A DNA stretch of 64,000 bases, from the NCBI RefSeq assembly GCF_000253295.1, contig NC_015717.1:1-64000 (forward strand), in the 5' to 3' direction. Below are positions 1-9,702 of the stretch, one piece after another. Below the pieces are notes generated by a model, which had not been told where the DNA came from, made no database searches, and saw nothing but the letters and a program-made list of their open reading frames with translations. Position 1 is the stretch's first letter. Every line of letters begins with the position of its first letter. This DNA is from Hyphomicrobium sp. MC1 (GTDB lineage Bacteria; Pseudomonadota; Alphaproteobacteria; Rhizobiales; Hyphomicrobiaceae). The position numbers and the translations under genes are program-made.

Positions 1-5
1 TCACT

Positions 6-1517
6 ATGCAGGCAGCACAAAAGGCAGAGTCTCAAGGTAATGAGCACAGCGCCGAGACGCCGACGGTTGCGGTAGAGGGCCGTGGTCACAAGGTCCGCGC
101 CATGCTCAAGGTTCAGCTCGGAGATGAGGTCTATTCGAGCTGGTTCAAGAGCCTGGAATTCGAAAGCTTCGATGGACGGATCGTCAAGGTTTCGGTGCCG
201 GTCAAGTTTGTGCGCAACTGGATTCAAGAACACTATTCCGAGCACTTGCTGCGCTGCTCGCGCGTTGAATTCGCAACGGCCGAGCGCGTCGAAGTCGTTT
301 GGCGGCAGCCCGGTGCGGTTCCGCAGCGGTCGGCGGATGCTCGTATCGGAGACGCCGCGCACACCAGCGCTGCCATTCCAGCACCCATCGCGCACGTCGA
401 GACGCCGCGTCCGGCAGCACCGCTGCGGGCTCCGGTTCTGCCCGTCCAGCGGACGTCTGCGGGCGGCCTTGAAGGTTCGCCGCTCGATCCGCGCTATACA
501 TTTGAAAGCTTCGTCGTCGGGGCGTCGAACCGGATGGCGCATGCGGGCGCCACGCAGGTTGCGGAAACGGTCCTAACGGGTGCGCCCGGCTACAATCCTC
601 TTTACATCCATTCGGCGGTCGGCCTCGGCAAGAGCCACCTTCTTCATGCCATCGCTTGGGAAGTGAAGAAGCGTGCGCCGAATGCACAGGTGCTGTATCT
701 TACGGCCGAACGCTTCCGCTATCAGTTCGTCGAAGCGCTGCGGTCGTCTGATCCGCTGGCGTTCAAGGAGCGCTTCCGCAACATCAACATGTTGCTGATC
801 GACGACCTCGAATTCCTGCAAGGCGAGCGGACCGAGCAAGAGTTCGATCACATCATCAATGCACTGCTCGACGGCGGTAAGCAGGTCGTCGTTGCTTCGG
901 CGCGGGCGCCGAACCAGATCGAACGCCTGAACGAGCGGATGCGGTCGCGGCTGCAACGCGGTCTCGTCACCGAGCTTCAGTCCCTCGATCATGAGCTTCG
1001 CCTCAAGGTGCTGGACAAGCGTCTGGCCGAGAAGAAGGCGGCCGATCCGTCCTTCTCGCTGTCGCGCGATGTCGTCGATCTCCTGGCGCTGCGCCTGACG
1101 GAGAACGGCCGCGAGCTCGAAGGGGCGGTCACGCGCCTTTACGCGACGTGGCAGTATATGCGCACGCCGATCACGCTCGACATTGCTGAGACGGTCATCC
1201 GTGATCTCGTGCAGAACCTTGAGCCGCGCCGGATCAAGATCGAGGATATCCTGCGGATTATTTCCCGGCATTACGGCGTGTCGAAGGGCGATCTGCTGTC
1301 GCAGCGCCGTCATCGTTCCGTCGTTTGGCCGCGCCAGATCGGCATGTACCTGGCCAAACATCTGACAGCGCGTTCGCTGCCGGAAATCGGACGGCGGTTC
1401 GGCGGCCGCGACCACACCACCGTTTTGCACGCGATCCGCAAGATCGAGGGCGAAATCAGCAAGAATCCGAACCTCGGAGATGAGCTTGAGGAGCTGAAAC
1501 GGCTTCTCAACCACTGA
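6..1517 (+). CDS. dnaA: Chromosomal replication initiator DnaA
   Basis: DnaA binds oriC as an ATP-dependent AAA+ oligomer, opens the duplex and loads the helicase. The 503-residue protein has the family layout: N-terminal interaction domain (about 30-100), a variable Ala/Pro-rich linker (about 105-160), the AAA+ domain with Walker A GLGKSH (206-211) and Walker B LLIDDLEF (263-270), and the C-terminal DNA-binding domain carrying the DnaA signature GRDHTTVLHAIRKI (467-480). Walker B reads DDLEF where many homologues have DDIQF, which is a conservative change. Only five bases precede the ATG, so promoter, ribosome binding site and oriC cannot be judged. It is followed by dnaN, recF and gyrB, the classical order. 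Confidence 0.97.
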   Translation: MQAAQKAESQGNEHSAETPTVAVEGRGHKVRAMLKVQLGDEVYSSWFKSLEFESFDGRIVKVSVPVKFVRNWIQEHYSEHLLRCSRVEFATAERVEVVWRQPGAVPQRSADARIGDAAHTSAAIPAPIAHVETPRPAAPLRAPVLPVQRTSAGGLEGSPLDPRYTFESFVVGASNRMAHAGATQVAETVLTGAPGYNPLYIHSAVGLGKSHLLHAIAWEVKKRAPNAQVLYLTAERFRYQFVEALRSSDPLAFKERFRNINMLLIDDLEFLQGERTEQEFDHIINALLDGGKQVVVASARAPNQIERLNERMRSRLQRGLVTELQSLDHELRLKVLDKRLAEKKAADPSFSLSRDVVDLLALRLTENGRELEGAVTRLYATWQYMRTPITLDIAETVIRDLVQNLEPRRIKIEDILRIISRHYGVSKGDLLSQRRHRSVVWPRQIGMYLAKHLTARSLPEIGRRFGGRDHTTVLHAIRKIEGEISKNPNLGDELEELKRLLNH

Positions 1518-1546
1518 CCGCAACTTCACCCCTTGCGGCCTGATGC

Positions 1547-1594
1547 GACGCGGGGCCGGCATTTCATCCCCCTGGAGTGCCGGCCTTGCCGCGT
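1547..1594. repeat. Nested inverted repeat between dnaA and dnaN
   Basis: An 8-bp perfect inverted repeat, GGCCGGCA (1554-1561) and TGCCGGCC (1578-1585), is enclosed by outer arms ACGCGG and CCGCGT. It starts about 30 bases after the dnaA stop. It can form a strong hairpin but lacks a T-tract, so it is either a processing or partial termination structure or a REP-like element. The remaining 200 bases up to dnaN show no gene. Confidence 0.5.
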
Positions 1595-1803
1595 GTGGGA
1601 TAAGCCCGTAATTGGCGGTATCACGCAGATTGTGCGCTGACCCATACATCTTACTTGAAAAACTAGCTTCTTTCGGGTCTGATCCGGCTCCACGGGCGAT
1701 TCCGCCCAGCGGCGCGGTCCGCGCCAAAATCGTTCTTTTGCGTGAGATGCTGCGGCGGGCTTCGACCGCGCTTCCATGCACACTTCCATAGCTGAGGATA
1801 AAT

Positions 1804-2922
1804 ATGCGTCTCGAGATCGAACGTGGGGAACTCTTGAAGGCGCTCAGCCACGTCACAAGCGTCGTCGAACGGCGGACGACGATCCCGATCTTGTCGAACA
1901 TCATGCTTAAGGCCGCAGGCGATGCGTTGATGTTCAAGGCGACGGATCTCGAACGCGAGGTGAGCGAGAGCGTCGGTGCCAAGGTTTCGGCGCCCGGCAC
2001 GCTGACGGTTCCGGCGCATGTGCTGCACGACATCGTGCGCAAGTTGCCGGACGGTGCCGAGATCGAGATCAAGCGCGACGGCGATAAAGAACGTCTGACG
2101 ATCACGTCGGGGCATTCGCGCTTCAGCCTGCAGACGCTGTCGGCCGACGATTTCCCGGATCTCGCGGTTGGCGAGATCGGGCACGAGTTCACGATGGAAG
2201 CCGGCGACTTGAAGCGGCTCATCGACAAGACGAAATTCGCAATTTCGACGGAAGAAACGCGCTACTATCTCAATGGCATCTATCTGCATCCGGCTGAGAC
2301 GGACGGCACGAAGACGCTGCGTGCTGTCGCGACCGACGGTCATCGCCTGGCGCAGGTGGAACTGCCGCTGCCGAAGGGCGCGGAGGGCATGCCGGGCGTC
2401 ATCATTCCGCGCAAAACGGTGCACGAGTTGACGCGGCTGCTCGAAGATTCGAGCGCGAAAGTGAAGGTCGGCGTGTCGCAGACGAAGGTGCGGTTCGAGA
2501 TTGGCTCGGTCGTGCTGACGTCGAAGCTGATCGACGGTACGTTCCCCGATTACGGCCGCGTCATTCCGCACAACAACGACAAGGAAATGAAGGTCCCGAA
2601 CGCGTCGTTCAAGAGCGCCGTCGATCGCGTGTCGACGATTGCAAGCGAGCGCGGGCGTGCGGTGAAGCTCAATGTCGGCAAGGACAAGCTGATCCTGACG
2701 GTGAACAATCCGGAAGGCGGCAGCGCGACGGAAGAAATTCCGGTCGGCTACAGCGCTGGGCCGCTGGAGATCGGTTTCAACGCTCGCTATCTGCTCGACA
2801 TCGCCGATCAGCTCGAAGGCGAGGATGCGCGGTTCCTGCTCGCCGATCCCGGTTCGCCGACGATGGTGCGCGACAGCAGCGACGCCAGCGCGCTCTACGT
2901 GCTGATGCCGATGCGGGTTTAA
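1804..2922 (+). CDS. dnaN: DNA polymerase III beta subunit (sliding clamp)
   Basis: The beta clamp encircles DNA as a dimer and tethers DNA polymerase III and other replication and repair proteins. The 372 residues fit the usual three-domain clamp (about 1-120, 128-245, 248-370) and end with the typical C-terminus YVLMPMRV. The start MRLEIERGELLKAL is canonical and is preceded by GAGGATAAAT, an acceptable ribosome binding site. The gene lies 286 bases after dnaA, so it may have its own promoter. Downstream, the usual direct neighbour recF is displaced by about 480 bases of repeat and DUF559 sequence. Confidence 0.97.
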   Translation: MRLEIERGELLKALSHVTSVVERRTTIPILSNIMLKAAGDALMFKATDLEREVSESVGAKVSAPGTLTVPAHVLHDIVRKLPDGAEIEIKRDGDKERLTITSGHSRFSLQTLSADDFPDLAVGEIGHEFTMEAGDLKRLIDKTKFAISTEETRYYLNGIYLHPAETDGTKTLRAVATDGHRLAQVELPLPKGAEGMPGVIIPRKTVHELTRLLEDSSAKVKVGVSQTKVRFEIGSVVLTSKLIDGTFPDYGRVIPHNNDKEMKVPNASFKSAVDRVSTIASERGRAVKLNVGKDKLILTVNNPEGGSATEEIPVGYSAGPLEIGFNARYLLDIADQLEGEDARFLLADPGSPTMVRDSSDASALYVLMPMRV

Positions 2923-2939
2923 TCAGCGGCGTGAGTTCG

Positions 2940-3010
2940 TCTCCCCTTGACTAGGAGAGGGTGCGGCCAGCTTCCCCTCCCCTCGACGGGGAGGGGGCAG
3001 GGGTGGGGTG
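2940..3010 (+). repeat. G/C-rich palindromic repeat, left copies of the DUF559 locus
   Basis: Directly after dnaN come two tandem members of one repeat family. The first (2940-2962) is partial and reads CTCCCCTTGACTAGGAGAGG. The second (2972-3010) is full: a palindrome CCCCTCCCC-TCGA-GGGGAGGGGG followed by a tail with GGGGTGGGG. The same element recurs in inverted orientation at 3367-3402, and twice near 51.6 kb. Together with the 3367 copy it encloses the DUF559 gene like terminal inverted repeats. No obvious target duplication is visible outside the pair. Confidence 0.8.
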
Positions 3011-3015
3011 GCGAT

Positions 3016-3406
3016 TTGGTCAATGAGCGCGCCCGCGAGCTTCGCAACAATGCCACTGCCGCCGAGCGCCGACTTTGGTATCGGCTGCGAGTTTTAAACA
3101 GTGAAGGCCAAAAGTTTTCGGAGGCAAGTGCCTGTCGACAAATTCATCGTTGATTTTGCCTGCTTATCCCATCGGCTTATCATTGAGGTCGATGGCGCGA
3201 CACACTCGACGGATGAAGAACTCGCGAACGACTTGGGCCGCCAACGCTATCTTGAGAGCCAAGGCTTCATGGTGCTTCGGTTTCAGAACGCCGACATTGC
3301 CGAAAACATAGACGGTGTGATGGATGTCGTTGTCGATGTTTTGCGAACGCGCGCCCATGATTTGACCCCCACCCCTAACCCCTCCCCGCAAGGGGGAGGG
3401 GAATGA
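3016..3406 (+). pseudogene. DUF559 endonuclease-like protein, single-base frameshift
   Basis: The conceptual product matches the DUF559 family (PD-(D/E)XK/Vsr-like nuclease fold): ARELRNNATAAERRLWYRLR, then FRRQVPVDKFIVDFACLSHR, LIIEVDGATH and GFMVLRFQNADI. The first part is read in one frame from about TTG 3016, the rest in the next frame. The break is at TTTT 3115-3118: removing one T restores KFRRQVPV, so an extra T in a short homopolymer is the simplest reading. It could be a real mutation, a sequencing error or slippage. The last codons run through a palindromic repeat (NPSPQGGGE), and the stop overlaps the recF start as ATGA. The function of most DUF559 proteins is unproven. The gene is bracketed by inverted repeat copies. 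Confidence 0.75.
3367..3402 (-). repeat. G/C-rich palindromic repeat, right copy
   Basis: This is an inverted copy of the element at 2972-3010. Its reverse complement aligns along the palindrome CCCCTCCCCC / GGGGAGGGG and the GGGGTGGGGG tail. It encodes the C-terminus of the DUF559 frame, and its last bases (GGGGGAGGGGA) lie immediately upstream of the recF ATG, where they can act as a Shine-Dalgarno sequence. Confidence 0.8.
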
Positions 3407-4554
3407 CACTCTGGGTCGAGCGGCTGCAGCTCACGAATTTTCGCAGCTACACGTCGGCGAGTGTGACGACGGATGCCGGGCCGCAGGTGATTGTCGGCGC
3501 GAACGGGTCAGGCAAGACCAATCTTCTCGAAGCATTATCGCTGTTGTCTCCGGGCCAAGGATTGAGGCGGGTGCCGTTCGTCGATCTGGCGCGGGCGTCG
3601 GGTGACGGGGGTTTTGCGGTTGCGGCGCGAGCGCATACGCTTGCCGGGCCTGCCGATCTCGGCACGGGTTTAGTGCCCGGTGCAAATTCGCGTGGCGAGC
3701 GCACGGGCCGCATCGTGCGGATCGACGGCGTGGCGCAGTCGGGCTCGGGTATTCTCGCCGATTACCTCGAAATCGTGTGGGTGACGCCGGCGATGGACGG
3801 GCTGTTCACGGGCGCGGCATCCGAGCGGCGGCGGTTTCTCGACCGGTTGATCCTGTGTTTTGATCATGGATACCGAACGATCGCAGGGCGCTTCGAGCGC
3901 GCCATGACGAGCCGCAACCGGCTGCTCGCAGATGGCGTGCGCGACAACGCCCAGCTTTCGGGTTTCGAGCAAGTGATGGCCGAGACGGGCATTGCGGTTG
4001 CAGCGGCGCGGCTCGAAGCGGTCGCTGCCATGCGCACCATCGTCGAGAAGCGGCGGGCGCGTGATCCGAACTCGGCGTTTCCCTGGTCGGCATTCCGGCT
4101 CGAAGGGACAATCGAAGACGACCTGAGCGGTATGTCGGCGGTCGAAGCGGAAGATTTGTATGCCAAGACATTGCGCGACACGCGCGAACGCGACCGTGGC
4201 GCTGGCCGGACGCTCGATGGGCCGCACCGGTCGGATCTTATCGTCGAGCATGGGCCGAAAGCACTCGAAGCGCGGCATTCCTCGACGGGCGAGCAGAAAG
4301 CGCTGCTGCTCGGCCTCGTTCTGGCGCACGCTGAGCTTTTGACGGAGCGACAGGAAGGCGCTGCGCCGATCCTGCTGCTCGATGAAATCACGGCACACTT
4401 GGACGTTCACCGCAGGGCTGCGCTTTTCGATGAAATCCTGCGGCTCGGCGCGCAAGCCTGGATGACGGGCACGGACGCGGATGCCTTTTCAGCGCTTGCC
4501 GAAAAGGCCCGATTCTGGGGTGTGAACGAGGGAAAAATCGAAGCCCTTCCGTAA
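3403..4554 (+). CDS. recF: DNA replication and repair protein RecF
   Basis: RecF is an SMC-like ATPase that loads RecA at single-strand gaps together with RecO and RecR. The 383-residue protein has Walker A GANGSGKT (32-39), the ABC-type signature STGEQK (294-299) and Walker B ILLLDE (323-328), followed by the D-loop-like AHLD. The first residues, MTLWVERLQLTNFRSY, are the usual RecF start. The ATG overlaps the stop of the DUF559 frame (ATGA), and the purine-rich run just before it belongs to the inserted repeat. Translation of recF therefore appears to depend on sequence brought by the repeat. Confidence 0.96.
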   Translation: MTLWVERLQLTNFRSYTSASVTTDAGPQVIVGANGSGKTNLLEALSLLSPGQGLRRVPFVDLARASGDGGFAVAARAHTLAGPADLGTGLVPGANSRGERTGRIVRIDGVAQSGSGILADYLEIVWVTPAMDGLFTGAASERRRFLDRLILCFDHGYRTIAGRFERAMTSRNRLLADGVRDNAQLSGFEQVMAETGIAVAAARLEAVAAMRTIVEKRRARDPNSAFPWSAFRLEGTIEDDLSGMSAVEAEDLYAKTLRDTRERDRGAGRTLDGPHRSDLIVEHGPKALEARHSSTGEQKALLLGLVLAHAELLTERQEGAAPILLLDEITAHLDVHRRAALFDEILRLGAQAWMTGTDADAFSALAEKARFWGVNEGKIEALP

Positions 4555-4689
4555 CGACTTCAACAGGGACAAACGGCCACATCCAAAATGCTGAAAAACA
4601 AAGGTTTTTTGGCCTCAAATTCTGTCGATTTCGTGCGGATTTTCGAGGCGATTTGTGCTATACAAAACGATCGAATATCCGCCTGCTGA

Positions 4690-7576
<2,887 letters not shown>

Positions 7577-7603
7577 CGGGTTAGATCGTTCATTCTGCGC
7601 GGG

Positions 7604-7641
7604 TGCTTGATGGATCCTCGGGACAAGCCCGAGGATGACAT
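7604..7641. repeat. REP-like palindrome, ATGGATCCTCGGG family
   Basis: A near-perfect palindrome of the form GATCCTCGGGACAAGCCCGAGGATG lies between the convergent ends of the small secreted protein and the antiporter gene. The left side starts with TGCTTGATG and the right side ends with ACAT. An almost identical copy occurs at 49435-49474, and related hairpins occur at 36817-36836 and 36874-36898. It may also act as a bidirectional terminator. Confidence 0.7.
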
Positions 7642-7645
7642 ACGA

Positions 7646-9436
7646 CTAGACCCTTTTGCGGCCGGGAAGGGCGTGGGTTTCGGTGCCTGCTTTCTTGGCG
7701 GCGCCTTGGAGTTCGGCGCGGAACTCGTCGCGTTTTTCGTGGATCGATGCGATGACGAGTCCGGTCGGAATGCCGAGGCCGACGAGCGCCGATTCCGATA
7801 GCTGAAGACTTGCTTCGATCGTCTCGGGCACGGCGTCGTTGACGCCGATGTCGTAGAGGTGGCGAGCGTGGCTTGCATCCTTGGCGCGCGAGACGATGAG
7901 CAGGTTCGGGTGACGCGTTCGCAGCGCCTTCACGATGGCGTCGATCTCGGGCTGCGTGTGGATGGTGATAATCGCGGCCTTGGCGGTGTCGAGACCGCAA
8001 TGTTCAAGAAATTCGACGTTGCGGACGTCGCCGAAATAGACCGGCTTGCCTTCGCGCCGGGCGTTGGCAACGAGGCTCGGGGCGCGGTCGACGGCGATAT
8101 AGCGAATTTTGTGCTCGGCCAGCAGGTCGCCGATCAGTTGACCGACGCGGCCGTAGCCGACGACGAGCGCTTTGATGTTACCTTCGCCGGCGGGCGTTAC
8201 GGTGAGCGCCGGATCGACGGCCGCAGGAGGGGCGTTGCGTTTCGCCAGCCAGCGGCCGAGCTTGGCGCAAGCCGGGATTAACGCCATCGTCAGCGAGACG
8301 GATGTTAGCAGGATGCTCGTCAATTCGCGGCTGACGAGGTGCGATTCCAAGGCGAGCGTCAGTATGACGAACGCGAATTCGCCGCCGGGCGCCAGCAGTG
8401 CCGCTGTTTCGAGGGCTGCGCCGCGGGCAACGCCAAAGAGGCGCGAGAGGCCGTAGATGATTACGGCTTGCAGGGTGAGTAGCCCGACTGTCGCTGCAAA
8501 AATAGCTCCGGGCGCCGCAACCATGGCTTTTAGATCGAGTTGCGAGCCGACCGAAAAGAAGAAGACGCCGAGCAGAAGCGATTTGATCGGCTCGACCGTC
8601 GTCTGCACGGCGCGGCGATATTCGGTTTCGGCTAACAGCAAACCGGCGACGAATGCGCCGAGTGCGAGAGACAAGCCTGCCGCGGCGGTGACGAATGCGG
8701 TGCTGACGGCAACGAAGAGCGTGGTGGCGATGAACAGGTCTTCGTTGTGTGTCTGCGCGACGACGCGGAATAGCGGCTGAAGAACGTAGCGGCCGACGCC
8801 GACGATCGCGACGAGCGCTGCTGCAGCCTGCACGACGGCCATTAGGATGCCGGCGAGAAGCGAGCCTTTGTTGCCGGGCTCCAATATGCTGATCAAGATC
8901 AGGATCGGAACGACGGCGAGGTCTTGGAACAACAGGATCGAGAAGCTCGTTCGGCCGACGGAGGTTGCGAGCCGCTTCTGGTTCGCCAGCATTTCGATGA
9001 CGATCGCGGTCGACGACAGGCACAGCGCGGCGCCGATGACGAGGGCGATGACCGGCGGCTGACCCAACAGGTAGGCGACCAGTCCGATTAGGGCCGCCGA
9101 AACAACGACTTGCGATGCGCCGAGGCCGAAGACCAAGCGACGCATCGTTGAAAGGCGTTCAAACGACAGCTCAAGGCCGATGATGAAGAGCAGAAAGACG
9201 ACGCCCCACTCGGCAAATTTTGCAAGTCGTTCGGGATCGGTGATCGTCAGCCAATCGAGATGCGGAATGTAGGGCGTCAGGGCGCCGAGGCCGCCGGGAC
9301 TGAGGAACGCGCCTGAGAGGAGGAAAGCGAGAACGGTACTGACGCCATAGCGATGCAATAGCGGCACGACGACACCAGCCGTGCCCAAAACCAAAAGCGC
9401 ATCTTTGTAGTTCGCCAGATTTCCCGCAGCCGACAT
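7646..9436 (-). CDS. CPA2-family cation:proton antiporter (KefB/YbaL-like)
   Basis: This 596-residue inner-membrane protein has about 12 transmembrane segments of the Na+/H+ exchanger fold over residues 10-390, with the conserved stretches LLFIIGLELSFERL and LCLSSTAIVIEML. A cytoplasmic TrkA-N nucleotide-binding domain with the Rossmann motif GYGRVGQLIGDLL (about 418-430) follows. The layout is that of KefB/KefC/YbaL proteins, which export K+ or exchange monovalent cations for protons. The C-terminal tail after the TrkA-N domain is short and no TrkA-C domain is visible. ATG 9436 is chosen because AAGGAG lies five bases before it; a GTG one codon upstream is also possible. Ion specificity cannot be told. 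Confidence 0.88.
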   Translation of the reverse strand: MSAAGNLANYKDALLVLGTAGVVVPLLHRYGVSTVLAFLLSGAFLSPGGLGALTPYIPHLDWLTITDPERLAKFAEWGVVFLLFIIGLELSFERLSTMRRLVFGLGASQVVVSAALIGLVAYLLGQPPVIALVIGAALCLSSTAIVIEMLANQKRLATSVGRTSFSILLFQDLAVVPILILISILEPGNKGSLLAGILMAVVQAAAALVAIVGVGRYVLQPLFRVVAQTHNEDLFIATTLFVAVSTAFVTAAAGLSLALGAFVAGLLLAETEYRRAVQTTVEPIKSLLLGVFFFSVGSQLDLKAMVAAPGAIFAATVGLLTLQAVIIYGLSRLFGVARGAALETAALLAPGGEFAFVILTLALESHLVSRELTSILLTSVSLTMALIPACAKLGRWLAKRNAPPAAVDPALTVTPAGEGNIKALVVGYGRVGQLIGDLLAEHKIRYIAVDRAPSLVANARREGKPVYFGDVRNVEFLEHCGLDTAKAAIITIHTQPEIDAIVKALRTRHPNLLIVSRAKDASHARHLYDIGVNDAVPETIEASLQLSESALVGLGIPTGLVIASIHEKRDEFRAELQGAAKKAGTETHALPGRKRV

Positions 9437-9702
9437 CACCTCTCCTTAACAGTTGGTAAGAGTATGACGGCCCGGAACGCCACGCGCCACTGGGCATTTC
9501 GCTCGCTCGTCCGTATGCAGAAATTTTGCGTGCCTACAACTTGGCCGTCCGCGTTCGGATGTTTAAGCGCTGAGCGCTCGCGATGCGCGAACTTAACGCG
9601 GCTTTAGCCAACCTTCTGTAACAGTTTCACAGACGATCTGCGTCGGACTGGTGCCACCGACGCAGTGCAGGGGAGGGGGCTCCGCCTTCAAAGGAATTGA
9701 CG

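Noticed and set aside
573..2228. Long minus-strand open frame antisense to dnaA and dnaN
   Set aside because: It is an antisense shadow of two certain genes in GC-rich DNA, Arg/Ser-rich without any domain.
2940..3406. CRISPR array suspected from repeated G/C-rich blocks
   Set aside because: The copies are palindromic, inverted and separated by a gene, not regularly spaced direct repeats.
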